Shown here piece by piece: positions 11,987-24,047 of a DNA stretch of 64,000 nt. Source of the stretch: Neurospora intermedia. Its lineage: Eukaryota; Ascomycota; Sordariomycetes; Sordariales; Sordariaceae. The DNA is taken from contig BTPP01000001.1 of assembly GCA_037102815.1 (NCBI GenBank), positions 4,303,001-4,367,000 of the forward strand, in the 5' to 3' direction. How positions within the stretch are numbered: the stretch's first letter is position 1; each line of letters starts with the position of its first letter. The notes beneath the pieces were generated by a model. It did no database searches. It saw only the letters and a program-made list of their open reading frames with translations, and was not told where the DNA came from. The translations under genes and the position numbers were made by a program.

Positions 11987-13208
11987 GCTACCGCCTTGCA
12001 GTGACTGAGCATCCTGAGAATGGAATGAGTAAACACGAGAAGTGAAAGTCTACTGCCCGGCTCAAACTGGTGTTTCGTCGCAAGCAGTGTTAGACGCGAC
12101 TTGATCCACTACTAGCATCGCTTGACGTCCAGGTTGGGTTTACCGAGCTGGTCTTGCTGGGGGATTAGCAGTGTGTGAAGTTGGGAACAAGTGGTACCTA
12201 ATGCACTAGTTCCTGTTATAAAGGTAAGTCCAATCAAATGTCAATTTACACAATGAGAACATTCGACGTCTCAAGCAGGACCATCTTTTTTGTGAAGCAG
12301 CTGAGAGGAAGAAGCTGTGAAGGGAAGAAATGGAATTGCAAAAAGTCAGGTGAATGTTGTCGAGGTTCTCAACCACAGGGACAAGACCTCACACGCACCG
12401 TCTGATGCACTGCAGCGGCCATGTTCCAGCGAGCAGTACTGAACAACAGCAGGCAGGCGCACGGACCAGCCACATCCCTTCGTTTTCACCTGATGTAGCC
12501 TGCGGTACTGGTCACCACGACGATAAGCCCAGGCAGGCAAGACCACTTCCCGTCCAAAGGTACAGCAACAAGCCACACCCAACTTGACCACGTCGCCAAT
12601 CGGGTGGCATCAAGTCAGAGTGTGGCCGTGGTCAAGAGTTTCAATGAACCCCTATTCCAACCAAAACAATGGTTTGAGCCTTTAAAGTGGTGCCAAGGCA
12701 AACAAGCACCCGTCCGTCCAATGCGACAGGGGCAGCGCTATCAGGGCAGCCTCAGACACGCGAATCCCGGTCGTCTGGACGCACCGATAGGGACCACTGC
12801 GTTGATAGTGGCGGCGGGCGGGCAGTGGGGAGCCTGCCCGCTGTAACTTTTAGTGATCCCCTTTTCCGCCTTTCCTGCCTGCAGCTGTATCTGTGCCCAT
12901 CTGCGCCTGACAAGCAAACACACCCACCTAACATCGGCGCTGGCATCTTCTCCATCTTTTTTGACCTTCCTGAATTCTGCCTTGTTCCTGTCTTCCCCTT
13001 TTTCAGGCCATCACCACTCGACCCACCCCCGAGCTTGGCCATCGCAGTACAAGAGTCGGCACGTCGCCGAGCCCCGCGCTGCGATCCCACCATCAACCTA
13101 GGTATATCACCGTTTGATAGATGAAGTAGTCAACCCCGTGGCCGTGACACCTCGAACCCATCCCGGTTGGACACTTGGACTTCTCCAGTCTCCTAACCTC
13201 CTATCACA
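11987..13208. other. shared divergent promoter region, no gene seen
   Basis: This stretch separates two divergent starts (11986 on - and 13209 on +). No supported coding region. The last 350 nt before 13209 are pyrimidine-rich, as is usual for fungal leaders. Confidence 0.55.
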
Positions 13209-14601
13209 ATGGCGATTGCTCGCCCAGTACGAGCCCTGGCCCTGGCGGCTGCGCTCGTCTGGTGTTTCTTCATATGGCAGCTACTGTCGCCATCGGGAAC
13301 CGCCATGACCAAAGACAAATACTTGTCCTTTGAGCGGGATCCCAACCTGGACCGTAAGTGGATGTGGCGCTTTTGTTTTGTCCGCCGTCGCATTGCTGTT
13401 CGATGCTAACCTGCTCTTGCGCGTCGCACAGCTACGGGAGAACCCGAAGGGAAGCTCATACGCGCTTCCGAAGACTATGCGCCGGGCGCAAAGAACTCAG
13501 CCAGAATCAATGCCACTCTGCTGGCGCTGGTGCGAAACGAGGAGCTGGAAGGCATGCTGCAGGCGATGCGCGACCTCGAGCGGACATGGAATCACAAGTT
13601 CAACTACCCCTGGACCTTTTTCAACGACGTGCCCTTTTCCGATGAGTTCAAGAAGAGAACGCGCGCGGTAACGAAGGCCGAGGTCAGATACGGTACGTAA
13701 GGCGGTGTAGCCACCCACACGGCATCATACGCGGAGCAGACGGGCTGATTTCACTGTGACGGTTACAGAACTTATCCCCAAGGAGCACTGGGAGATGCCA
13801 TCATGGATTAACCAGGACCTGTACCACGAGTCGGTCAAGATCCTCGAAGAAAAGAAGATTCAGTATGCCGACAAAATCTCGTACCACCAAATGTGCCGGT
13901 GGAACAGCGGCATGTTCTACAAGCACCCGGCTCTGGCCAACACGCAGTACTACTGGCGCGTCGAGCCCAACGTTCACTTCTTTTGCGATGTCGACTATGA
14001 CGTTTTCCGCTACATGCACGATAACAACAAGACGTACGGCTTCACCATCAACCTGTACGACGCCCCGGCTTCCATCACTACTCTGTGGCCCGAAACCGAA
14101 AAGTTCTTGGCCGAGCACCCCGAGTACGTGCACGAGAACAGCGCCATGAATTGGTTGACGGACAAGACCCGCCGTCCCGACCACACAAAGGATGCCAACG
14201 GTTATTCGACATGCCACTTTTGGAGCAACTTTGAGATTGGCGATATGAACTTCTGGCGCAGCAAGGCGTACGAGGATTATTTCAACCACTTGGACCGTGC
14301 CGGTGGCTTTTTCTACGAGCGTTGGGGCGACGCACCTGTTCACAGTATTGCCCTGGGTCTCTTCGAAGACTCTAGCAAGATTCATTGGTGCGTGTCGACA
14401 GAAAATTTGCCTAAACAACTTATGCTAACCATCCCTTTTTTTAGGTTCCGCGATATTGGCTATCAGCACATTCCCTTCTTCAACTGCCCCAACTCCCCCA
14501 AGTGCAAGGGCTGCGTTACCGGCCGTTTCACCGATGGCGAGGCCTGGCTCAACAGGGAAGACTGCAGACCCAACTGGTTCAAGTACGTCGGCATGGGCTA
14601 A
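13209..14601 (+). CDS. alpha-1,2-mannosyltransferase, KTR/KRE2/MNT1 family (GT15)
   Basis: Four exons: 13209-13353, 13432-13692, 13769-14387 and 14445-14601. All three introns (78, 76 and 57 nt) have GT...AG ends and join in frame to give 393 residues. Residues 7-26 form one hydrophobic signal anchor after a short basic N-terminus, as expected for a type II Golgi enzyme. The family signature CHFWSNFEIGDMNFWRS contains E291, the position of the glutamate proposed as nucleophile in Kre2-type enzymes. The WRVEPNVHFFCDVDYDVF block and the C-terminal GYQHIPFFNCP segment are also typical. These enzymes add alpha-1,2-mannose from GDP-mannose to O- and N-linked glycans of cell-wall and secreted proteins in the Golgi. 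Length matches the family. The paralog (KTR1, KTR4 or other) is not assigned. Confidence 0.93.
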
Positions 14602-15212
14602 GCTGGTGAACGAAACCCGAACGACAAACACATCGAAAAGAAATAAACACAAAACAGTAATGGAGCGTTGGCGCTGGCTGGGTTTTCGACAACGAAAAGC
14701 CTCTGGGCCGCGCTACTGTATCATACCCGGCTACGTAGCCTTGCGGCGTTGCATATGACATGCTTTCGGGATACATACGCTTATGGAACTGACGAAGGAA
14801 CTTGTCTGACGCTGGCGGTATCCAGCCATCTAATGATGCTTGTACATACTAATTTATGACGAATTCCTGATGCACGACACATGATTAAAATGGGCGGTTA
14901 CGGGGTGTGTACTTGGATTCTCAGGGCGGTTCTATGCCACCGAAGACGCTGCGGATACGCCTGTTCAGAGTAGCATGAGGGTTCAAACTGTTAGAAGATG
15001 CGGCACGACTTACTCTTGTTGATTTTTGATCGGAAAAGAGGAACCAATTCGTGTCCGCATTGTATAATACGTGACGTACACTGTGCCCCTGGCCATTTCC
15101 ATAAACCAACCAAGATGGAATCTGGTATCAAGTAAAAACATAGGTAAACGGCTGTACGAGCCCTCAGATATCGATCCATTTTCTTCGATGCATTCAAGAC
15201 TAGCAGTGATGA
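14602..15212. other. convergent 3' intergenic region
   Basis: This lies between the stop codons of two convergent genes. No coding signal is seen; AT-rich stretches here probably hold both polyadenylation regions. Confidence 0.5.
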
Positions 15213-16498
15213 TCAGGCTTCTCCATACACTGTCACAACCCCCGATGTACCGCCAACACAAAACTGGTTCCCAAACCCACCGTCCTTCCACGCAACACAA
15301 CTGACCACATTCTTCCTCTCCTTTTCCTTCCCATCCCTTCCCACCACAACCTTCCCACCACCAGGCCCCCACGGAACCCCAAGCTTAGCCACAAGCTTGC
15401 TGGTCAAGAGATCCCAAGCCCACACCCGTCCCTCTCCGTTCGAGTTCTCCGCTCCATTCTCATCACCAGCAACGACCCATCTCTCCCCGCCTCCCAACAC
15501 GCTCTGCACCCTAATCTCCTTATTCGTCCACCCCCCAGCTGCGTCCCCGTTCGCGTTTCCATCGCCGCCATACGTCCTCAAACACTGCCCATTGCTCCTA
15601 TCCATCAACCGGATCTTACTATCCAAACTCCCCACCAGAACCGTCTTCCCGTCTCTCGCCAGACACAAACTCGTCACCGCTCCCGGGAAAACGTCCGTCA
15701 CCAACCGTCCCATCCGCACATCATACGTCCTCACCCGTCCATCCACACTCCCCGCCAGTACCTCCGCTCCTCCTGCGCCTGCCCCTCCTCCTCCTCCGGG
15801 AGAAGAAACCGCAAGACTCGTAATCCCATCCTTGGCCTCCCCCAGCACCTGCACGGGTCTACTGGAACTCTGCGAGCGCACATCCCATATCCGCACCGTC
15901 GTGTCGTGGCCGCCCGAAATCAGCAAGGAATCATCGACGCCAGTGAAAATGACCGCGTTGATGCGCCCCGTGGTGTGGCCCTGGTTGGAAAAGCGGCGGA
16001 TGGTGGTGGCTGTCGAGACGTCCCAGAGGAAGACGGCGCGGTCGCCGCCTGAGGACGCAAAGGTGGCGTTGGAGGAGGAGACGGAGAGGGAGAGGACTTC
16101 GTAGCCGTGGGAGGTGTAGGTTTGGATCAGGCGGCCTTGTGGGGGTGTGGCTGTTGAGGAGGGGGCCTGGGAAGGTTTTGTGATGAAGGAAGTGGATGAG
16201 GTGGTGGTGGTGGAAGAGGAGGGGGAGGCTGGGATGGGGTTGTAGAGACGGATGGACCGGTCGGCAGATCCGGTGAGGATGTAGGTCCCTGGTGAGGCAG
16301 AGTAGGTTACTGCGTGGACGGGGCCTGTTTGTATAATAAAAAAGGGGGGTGTGGTTAGCTGAGGATTTGGGATGAGAGGGTTCGTTAGGTTGGTGGAGGT
16401 GAGAGGCCATACATACCATTTGAACCTAGCAGCTGGGACAGGATCTTTCGGGGAAAATCGTCTTTCCCAGTAAAGGTGTTATTGTCGTACACATCCAT
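15213..16498 (-). CDS. WD40-repeat protein, MORG1/WDR83-like
   Basis: Exon 1 is 16498-16417 (starts MDVYDNNTFTGKDDFP). A 92-nt intron (16416-16325, GTATGT...ACAG) follows, and exon 2 is 16324-15213. The join is in frame and gives 397 residues. The WD repeats are visible as GSADRSIRLYNP, SSGGDRAVFLWDV, SGGHDTTVRIWDV, AGSVDGRVRTYDV, VGSLDSKIRLMDR and GRVWAWDL, with a final blade ending GGTSGVVTVYGEA. The order and the SLCLARDGKTVLVGSLDSKI block resemble MORG1/WDR83, a beta-propeller scaffold linked to MAPK modules and, in animals, to the spliceosome. Ser/Thr-rich and Gly-rich inserts make it longer than the roughly 315-residue animal protein. Its divergent neighbour is a splicing factor. WD proteins are easy to misassign to a subfamily, so the specific name is moderately certain. 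Confidence 0.82.
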
Positions 16499-17619
16499 TT
16501 GGACCGGGGTGTTTCTGTTTCAGCTCTGGGCCATTTGTGTTATTGTTCATGTTTGGTGGATTTCATATCGGCGTTGATGCCGCGGGTGGTGATGGGATTA
16601 TCTCATGCCAGGCAACTATGTATGTGATCGTGTTGATTGTGTGACCGGCGTATTTTTTGGATACCTGGAATACCGACTAACTTTACCAGATTCTGAACGT
16701 AATAATGAAGACAATATGAAAGTGATGCTTCAGTGAATTTCAGAAGGACCTTGTTCGAGTCTTCGAACCGTCGGCAAAACAATGAGCGATGCTCGTTCAA
16801 GTTGCGGTTCGTGTGAACGGGAGATATCCACAAAAGGTTCACAAGCGCGCAGTGCAGTGGGTTAAAAAGGCGGATGGTCTTTGATAACCCTAACCCGCAA
16901 CTGCTACACAGTACGCTCATAACTTGAACTGTTACTTACGCGACTAGGATCCGCCAAGATGTCACGGTGCGTGCACCACGATCAGCGACAGAAGAAGGAT
17001 GAACAAAGCCACACAGTTGATCGACCATATGCAACATACCGCAGTCGTACTCCGCGCTGATCGAGCTCTTCTATCCCCGCGAGAAAAATTGCAAACATCC
17101 ATACCGTCGGGAGCGTATCTGTGCTTCGACTATCTGCTGTAACCTCCCCGTCTGCTCGTTAACACCGACCGTGACCGATGAAACTATAAATCTGACAGCG
17201 GAAAGTGGGGGAGTGGCACAAGCTCCCGTTCTCGCCTGCACCCCAGCCTCACGTGGCGCGCCCACCTTGATGGATAAGTCCGGTCCGTCTTGGGGTCTTG
17301 GGGGGGAATCGTGAATCTCGATCTGCTGCTTATCCGACAGAACCCAGCAACAACCACAACCTCACCTGTCCGCTTCCCCTTGCCGAACTCCAGACCTTGA
17401 ACAACATCTCTTTGTCGAGTTCACCAGTTTCACTAGTTTCACGACATTAAACTTCTGTCGCGCGATTACACCCGAATCAACACGCTGAAAATCACCACTA
17501 CACATCTTTCGCAACACAAGCGCCTCACACTCGCTGCCCTGTTAGACAAAGCGAACCAAACAGTCAACCTTTTTCGACCTTAATCAAATCATCAACAACC
17601 CCTATCCACCACCCTCAAA
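16499..17619. other. divergent promoter region with telobox-like motif
   Basis: It separates the starts of the WD40 gene (-) and the CWC16 gene (+). No supported gene lies inside. AACCCTAACCC occurs at 16886-16896. The 250 nt before 17620 are CA- and pyrimidine-rich with repeated ACAAC/CCAAC, typical of a fungal 5' leader. Confidence 0.55.
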
Positions 17620-18600
17620 ATGTCCGAACGCAAAGTCCTAACCAAATACTACCCCCCGGATTTCGACCCCTCCCTCGTCGGCCGCTCGCGACAACCCAAG
17701 CAAACCGGGCCCAAAGTCCAAACCGTCCGCCTCATGGCCCCCTTTTCGCTGCGCTGCTCCACCTGCGGCGAATACATGTACAAAGGGCGCAAGTTCAACG
17801 CGCGCAAGGAAACCCCCGTCGACGAGCGCTACCTCGGCATCCAGATCTACCGCTTCTACATCCGCTGCACGCGCTGCAGTGCCGAGATCGTCTTCCGGAC
17901 CGACCCCAAGAACCAGGACTACGCTGTCGAGAAGGGCGCCAAGCGCAACACGGAGCCGTGGCGCCGCGGACTGGAAGGCGAACTGGAGGAGACGGATGAG
18001 CAGCGACTGGACCGGATCGAGAGGGAGATGGCGGATGAGAATGGGGAGATTGCGCAGGCGGAGGAGAGGAATGCGATGGCGGAGCTGGAGCAAAAGACGG
18101 CGGACGCCAAAAGGGAGATGGCGGTCGCGGATGCGTTGGATGAGATTCGGAGTCGGAATGCGAGACTGGAGAAGGCGCAAAGGGAAGGTGGGGTGGATAT
18201 CGAGAGTGTACTGGGTGGGAGGGGATTGAGCGAGGAGGAGGAGAGGAGGAGGAGAGAGGAGGAGGAGGATGCAGAAGCGGCTAGAAAGGCATTTGAGTTT
18301 GCGAGGTTGCAGCAAAAGCTGGAGGAAACGCCGGCCGAGGAGGAGGTGTTGGGTCTGCCGAGTATCCCTGGGGCGGCGGCAGCAAATGGGGAGGGCTCGT
18401 CCGGTTCTTCTCCTAGTACTGCTGGTGTTGGTCCTTCGTCTGCTTCGTCAACGACAGCCACGGCGACAGCGGCGACAGCCTCGAACCCGGCATCAGCCGC
18501 TGCGACCGACATGCCCCCTCCCAGTTTCAAGCGCCAGGTCAAGAAAAAGAAGGACCACTCGGCCTTGCTTGGTATCAAGAAGAAGCAACCTCTGGTCTAA
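17620..18600 (+). CDS. splicing factor YJU2/CWC16 family (CCDC94-like)
   Basis: A single exon encodes 326 residues. The N-terminus [20 protein letters not shown] is characteristic of the CWC16/Cwf16/YJU2 family. The zinc-binding cysteines C46, C49, C83 and C86 form two CXXC pairs that flank the [13 protein letters not shown] core. Residues 115-240 are a Glu/Arg-rich coiled-coil. The tail is Ala/Ser/Thr-rich low complexity (about 255-300) and ends in a basic [19 protein letters not shown] segment. Family members join the spliceosome and help the first transesterification step through branch-site contacts. The leader is CA-rich and the ATG has AAA immediately before it, a good fungal context. 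No introns were found, although the product itself acts in splicing. Confidence 0.95.
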   Translation: MSERKVLTKYYPPDFDPSLVGRSRQPKQTGPKVQTVRLMAPFSLRCSTCGEYMYKGRKFNARKETPVDERYLGIQIYRFYIRCTRCSAEIVFRTDPKNQDYAVEKGAKRNTEPWRRGLEGELEETDEQRLDRIEREMADENGEIAQAEERNAMAELEQKTADAKREMAVADALDEIRSRNARLEKAQREGGVDIESVLGGRGLSEEEERRRREEEEDAEAARKAFEFARLQQKLEETPAEEEVLGLPSIPGAAAANGEGSSGSSPSTAGVGPSSASSTTATATAATASNPASAAATDMPPPSFKRQVKKKKDHSALLGIKKKQPLV

Positions 18601-19687
18601 GGAAACAAACCGGGCGGAAGTCAAGATACCTTGATTTGAAAATTTTCACCATCAGCACGTCAGGGTATGGAGAGGCTCCATGGATCCCATGATGAAGCTT
18701 GCCAGAGTTTGCAGATTGTCGAATGCCACGAGGGGCGGTCCGCAATGGCCATTCTTTCAGCCTTCTAGTGTACAGTGCAGCGAACATGATCGACGTGGAT
18801 GATGGATGTTGATACCCAGTGAGTTTACTTCTAGTCAATACAGCCAATTGATAACCCACACTCACCTTTAGTTGGAGCATCGTAGGTAGATCAACACAGT
18901 TTTTCACAGGTTCAAGAAAACAACACGTTGAATAGATCATGAATGGGCATAATCATCAATCATTCCGGGGAATCTGACAACTAATATGTACAATTCCCAA
19001 AAAAAAAGGTTACTTTGCCAGATCCCGAATCTCATGGCCCAGAAACAAGCTCCGTATACCGTATGATAACAACTTCGCTTTCCCCTCTAGATATATATTC
19101 CCTGGGAACCCCGCAACAAGAAAAAAAGAAAAACCTTTCCGTCTCCCACGAAACGCCTTGCCAGTTCAACAGAAAGAGAGAATATTCGTAAAAAAACAAA
19201 AAACTCGCCAGTTTTTCAAAGTCACCAATATGACAAAGGAGAAAAAACTCCCCTCAATCGATAACCCGAATTGCATGACGAAAGATCAGAAGTAGACAAC
19301 CACCACCACTGAAACCCTACACCTTAGCCCGACACCTTGATAGGGTTGCATGCGACATGGAACTTTTTTTTTGGATCAAATGGACCAGGCCGCGAGAAAA
19401 CATGACGAGTTCCACTCCTCTGTTGGAGAAATCATGCATCATGTACGGTCGTCGTCGTGTCCTGCCTGTCGCATGCACACCTTGCTCCTTTTCCGGCATG
19501 CAGTGATACACTGCAGCGGGACGCTCTGACGTTTGTCTTTAGGAGCATTGATGTCATCTTTTGTTCCCAGATGACCTAAAAAAAAGCAAGGTCTGATTGT
19601 GGGCGCGGGTTGGGTGGTAGTCAAGAGTGGAGTGTGTGCTCAATCAACCAGTCCATCCCATCTTCACACACTCTTGGGGGACAGCTC
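18601..19687. other. convergent 3' intergenic region
   Basis: This lies between the stop of the CWC16 gene (+) and the stop of the 91-residue protein gene (-). No coding support. It contains several A-rich runs (near 19000, 19120 and 19190), probably 3' UTR and polyadenylation sequence. Confidence 0.5.
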
Positions 19688-19963
19688 TCACGATTGATAG
19701 CTGTACTCCTCGCTGGAATTCCTCGAGCGAGTGGTACCCGAGACGCCGTTGGGTAGACTTGGTGTGGCGTTCGATTGGCTCTGGCCGTTGGAGTTCTGGT
19801 TGTTGGAAGGCGACCCCGAGGACCTGGGCAGGTTTGTCTGGGAAGCGGCCTCCATCTGGCGCTTGGTATGCTGATGCATGGAGCGGGAGTAGGAGCCCAG
19901 GTCGAAGGGAGGAGGAGGAGACATTGTGATGGAGTAGGCAGAGTTCTGTGCAGCAGCCGACAT
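19688..19963 (-). CDS. small Ser/Asn/Pro-rich protein, 91 residues, unknown function
   Basis: A single-exon frame starts at the ATG at 19963 (MSAAAQNSAYSITMSPPPPF) and gives 91 residues. The frame stays open upstream to 20008 without another ATG. No signal peptide or membrane segment is visible. The middle holds a short charged stretch (YSRSMHQHTKRQMEAA), while the rest is Ser-, Asn- and Gln-rich and probably disordered. I do not recognise the family. Gene reality is supported by the CA-rich, ATG-poor leader directly before the start (CCGAACAGAA before ATG) and by a good TATA sequence at 20246-20252 on the same strand, about 285 nt upstream. A pyrimidine-rich zone lies between the two. The pattern resembles highly expressed small fungal genes, but expression is inferred only. 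Confidence 0.6.
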   Translation of the reverse strand: MSAAAQNSAYSITMSPPPPFDLGSYSRSMHQHTKRQMEAASQTNLPRSSGSPSNNQNSNGQSQSNATPSLPNGVSGTTRSRNSSEEYSYQS

Positions 19964-20245
19964 TTCTGTTCGGGGGTTTGTTATTGTGGTTGTTGTGGTT
20001 GTTGGCAAATAAGGTGGTATGCTCTTTTGCGTTGGCGTTGGGCAGCTAAGCTTTTGGTTGCCGGATGTCTTGGAAAAGTGGTATGGATGGCTTGACGCGA
20101 AAAAAAAGGCTTGAACGGTAAGGAGAATGACGCTAGGAGAGATGACCTAGGAAATAGTTGACTGTGTTGGAGAAGTGTTTAGCTGGATGAAGATGTCGAG
20201 AAGACTGATGAACGGAGGGTCTAGGGGAAGAAGGAGGAGGGGAAC

Positions 20246-20252
20246 TATATAA
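20246..20252 (-). promoter_or_regulatory. candidate TATA box of the 91-residue protein gene
   Basis: The + strand reads TATATAA, and the - strand reads TTATATA. It lies about 285 nt upstream of the ATG at 19963. No experimental start site is available. Confidence 0.45.
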
Positions 20253-22062
20253 CAGATGGCTTGGCTCCAAAAAAGCTAATCTCATAAGGCGACACAGCAC
20301 GCTAGGGGCGGGAATGGGCTTGCACTGATGCGCTGATGCGGCCCACACCAAACTCAAGGTAGGGGGGGTATCAAGAGGGGGCAAGGAGCCAGCAGCCGGG
20401 GGCAACGGTTGGTCGAACACACAAAAAGTGGAAGAAGCGGAGGGGGTGGTCAGAAGATGGGTATGGAGACCCGAGTCTGGTGAGTGTCTGTAGTGTGAAG
20501 AAGCAGCGCCAGAGTACCAGAGTGCCAGAGTACCAGGAGGGGAGGGGTGAAAGAATTCTCTTCCCCCGCGATTCCTCTCTTCCTTGGACTCCTCCGTCAC
20601 CGTGAGGTGATCTGCATTCCCCTCTTTTTTTTCCTTTCTCTTTTTTTCCCTCTCTTTGGGTTTTGTTTTTTGCCCGTCGGATCTCGGGTGGCAGAAGAGC
20701 CAAGAAGGGGTCAATGGGAGGGGCGTGCACAGCAAACCCACCACAGTGCCGTCAACTCGCACACATCACTCCCCCAACAAGCCGATGACTAAGGAAGAAG
20801 AATTCCCGTACCTTTCTCTCTGTGTCACTGTCGTCCTCAAGTCCAGCACAATTGCGTCGTTTTAGCAATGCTACCCACAACTGCACGGATTTGTGTGTTT
20901 CGATTGGTGATCGACAGTGATGAACACCGTCAACATGGGGGACCGTGGCCTACGGGCTGCACGAGATGGCGTAAAAAACTCCGCCCCTGATCCAACCAAT
21001 CTCCAGGCTGAACTGGCTAGTAGCTGGCACGATATGGCTCCTTCAGGCCGTTGTGAGTCCCCGTGGTACCCCAAGCCGTTACTTCCATGGCCAGGTACCT
21101 GTTGGCTGCGGAGGCTGAGCGAGCGCGGAGTCTCACCATCTCACCGTCTGTTGGCCGTTAGCCTTGGGGCTGCCTCGTTGTCCTCGGCGCGACAACGACA
21201 GAGTGGAGAGACGGTAAGATGACCCATAGTAGGAGGTGATGTCAGGGTCGTCAGGACAACCTAGATGTTGCGCAGAGGGATGGGTGCTATTGTCAGTGGG
21301 AAATGGTAGATTCTACTATGCACACAAGAGCGTTGAGAGCGTATGGCGGAGGTTCCGCCTACGGGTTCTCTCCTGGAGCAAGTAACTGACGCCCAAAAGG
21401 GCAAGACCCTGCTGATCCTAGGTCATTGGAGGTCTTGGGGAGATTGATAATGTGTGTAGATGAAGTCATTCTATTGGCCACTAGCTGCAGAGAAAAGAGA
21501 GCACGAGGAAGATCATGGTGGATATTTGCACGCCGATACTAGTTTCACCAGAGCTCATTCGGAACCGTGGAGCCATAAACGTAGTGTAGAAAGTGGAAGG
21601 GGAAATGAAGGGATTCCGTGTGCGGTACGGTGACGGACTGGGCAAAACTGAGGCAGGAGAAGAACGGAAGAAGGGCCCGGGAGCAGCCTGTGACGCGGGA
21701 GACCGAGGGAGGCGAAGTTTGTGAGTGTGAGTGGGAGCGTGTGCACAGTACCTCTCTTACGTACCCAGGATCTGGGGCTTACCATCTCATAGCCTGACGA
21801 CAGCAGCAACAGTCCTTTGGCCTGACTGCGGGCCAGAAACAGAGATCGGCGCATTTCCCGTGCCCGAGTCAAGAAGGGATTCGCGGTTTGCCATGATGTC
21901 AGTGGTTGAGCAAAGAAAGAAGCGGACCCTTGTGCTCCTCGAATGCCTCTTTTCCCCTCTCTAATGCAGGGAGAAAGGCTTCTGGCCGCAATAGTCGATG
22001 TCTATCAATACAGTATCTGCTGTTGGCGGCTGGGCCAGAACTGGGCGACGCATTCTTAAGGA

Positions 22063-22175
22063 GAAGCCATTTTGACACAATACCGCCAGTCTTCGGCTGT
22101 CAGCAACGCTTTAGTTTGGAAGCCATTTTGACACAGTACCGCCATTCTTCGGCGTTGTTCGCTCGCTTTAGTTGT
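22063..22175 (+). repeat. 56-bp imperfect tandem duplication
   Basis: Copy 1 begins at 22063 and copy 2 at 22119. Both start GAAGCCATTTTGACACA and share TACCGCCA, TTCTTCGGC-type and GCTTTAGTT blocks. A third partial copy of the GAAGCCATTTTGAC head lies at 22379. No coding frame runs cleanly through the copies. Confidence 0.85.
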
Positions 22176-24027
22176 CGCACTTCGGAAGTCAGAGCGGCAG
22201 CTGAAAAGTTGGGCCACCGGCCAATGGGTCGGCGACGGGTGTTTCGCTCGAAGTCGGGGTGGGGGGAGCTAGGTTTCGAGGAGGATGAGACAAAAAGTTG
22301 GCAGACCGGCATGACTGGCGCCAGGAAGCGAGGACAGCGACCGGGGAAAGTATGGCATTTCCGTTTTTACCATTGGAATGAAGCCATTTTGACTCTGCTG
22401 GAGATTAGGCATTTTTCCAAATTCCCATATTCAGGCGGCCGGAGGTCCCTGCGTTTCTTTGTTGCCGGAAAGTGGCATCACACAGTGGGATAGCTTTAGC
22501 ACATATGGTAGCGCTGCTGAACTTGCACAGGCTTCATCCTGATCCTGCCTGCCCCTGTCGGTAGAGAGAGACAATCCACTTCTGGAAGTTGAAGTGAACG
22601 AAGCCTCGAAATGGATCAATCATGAAAAGAGTCGGACCAGAAGGCTTCACCGAGTTCGGACGGGATACTAGCCAAAAGCAATTCCGAGGCAAAATGAAAC
22701 GACGGGAAAGAACGAAGCTCGCGGTAATGACGATGTGCTTATGGTAGCGAGTCGCGACTGTCCTAACAACCACTGCACTACAAGTGGAAGTTGCGCGGTA
22801 CTACGGTGAAAACTCAAACTCAGTTCCCATCTTTCACGCAGAGGTGGACAGCGAAACAGTGTTGGCGAGGCATGAACGACCTCGACCTGAGCTTTCGCAA
22901 AAAGCTGTTGAGGTCAGAAGGCGCCACCCATGCGGCAAGGTAAAATGACATCAGTCTCAGGCCACGGTCACTTGTCAACCCCTGCTAGCGTCGGTCCTAC
23001 CGGCCATCTGCTGTACATGTCCCACAGAGATACTTGCCGGACCCCTGTCGACAGCTGTCCGGACTTTACAACTCTTTGTTTGCCCCTTCCGCATTCAGTT
23101 CGAATTCTGGATGAGGACCTGCCAGTCACTTTCTCTCCTCTGCTTGATCTCATTTCAGCTTTCTCGGTCATTGTTCCTTATGCGCAATAATGTACTGCAT
23201 TGAACCTCGCAGTTACATATTTCCATCTACGCTTCTTGGCTTTACTCCTCCTGCCCTCCAGGTTCCTAGCGAGGAAAGGACCGAGTGGGGCATTGAATGG
23301 TCTCGAACAAAGGATTGCCGGAGGAGAAATGCAAGCCCCTGTCCGGCTCTCGGTGCAGGAATTTTGAGCACTCATTGGCCCATTTTGCGACTATGGATAA
23401 GCTTAACCCAGCAAGTGACGCCAGAGCCGACCTCACCTTCGCGATGTGTTCTTGTGCAACCAAACAGACGGTAAACAAATCGCCTCCGCGGCCCATTGTC
23501 GTCATTGCTTGACGTCTCAGCCTTCCACAAACACATGGCTTCTAGTGTCCTTTCACTAACTCCGAACAAAGGGCCAGGCCGCAAAGGAGCCGCTTTGATG
23601 ATGCGATGACAATGATGATGATGATGATCTCGATTCGTCTCCCATGGATCCCTCTGCTGTAGGCATTCTAGAACCTCACCCGTGCCGTCATCATCATTAA
23701 GGGAGCGAGAGTGCGCGGGGAGCCGCCAACGGCACAGAACGACAGGGGAACAAAGTCTGTCACCCTGTTCTGCCTGTGGTGTAATGGAATGTTGGACCCC
23801 TAAACTCGGGACCTGGCGCTGCCGCCAGACTGACCCCTTAGAATAGTGCGCGGCTCTATTGATAGCCTCCGTCCGGGGACAGCACCCGCGTTGACGTCAA
23901 ACGGCCCCTTTTACTTCTCAGCCCTCTTCTGACGCAGGCTGCTGACGCTGACGGGCGGCTCACGGCGACAAGTCCGGCCTCGCTTGCTCGCCACTGCAAC
24001 AACAACACTCACTCTTCAGTTTGCGTA

Positions 24028-24047
24028 CCCCCCCCCCCCCCCCCCCC
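24028..24047 (+). repeat. poly-C homopolymer, 20 nt
   Basis: A run of 20 C, the second such tract in the window. It lies within the gene-poor region upstream of nothing identifiable. Confidence 0.95.

Noticed and set aside
15397-16104. 235-residue + frame opposite the WD40 gene
   Set aside because: Low-complexity Pro/Ser composition caused by the GC-rich coding strand of the WD40 gene.
20133-20762. 209-residue - frame upstream of the 91-residue gene
   Set aside because: Composition follows pyrimidine-rich promoter DNA (Lys/Glu and Pro runs) and it spans the TATA sequence.
21906-22493. 195-residue + frame in the gene-poor region
   Set aside because: No codon bias, no domain, and it runs through a local tandem duplication. 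I could not support it as a gene.
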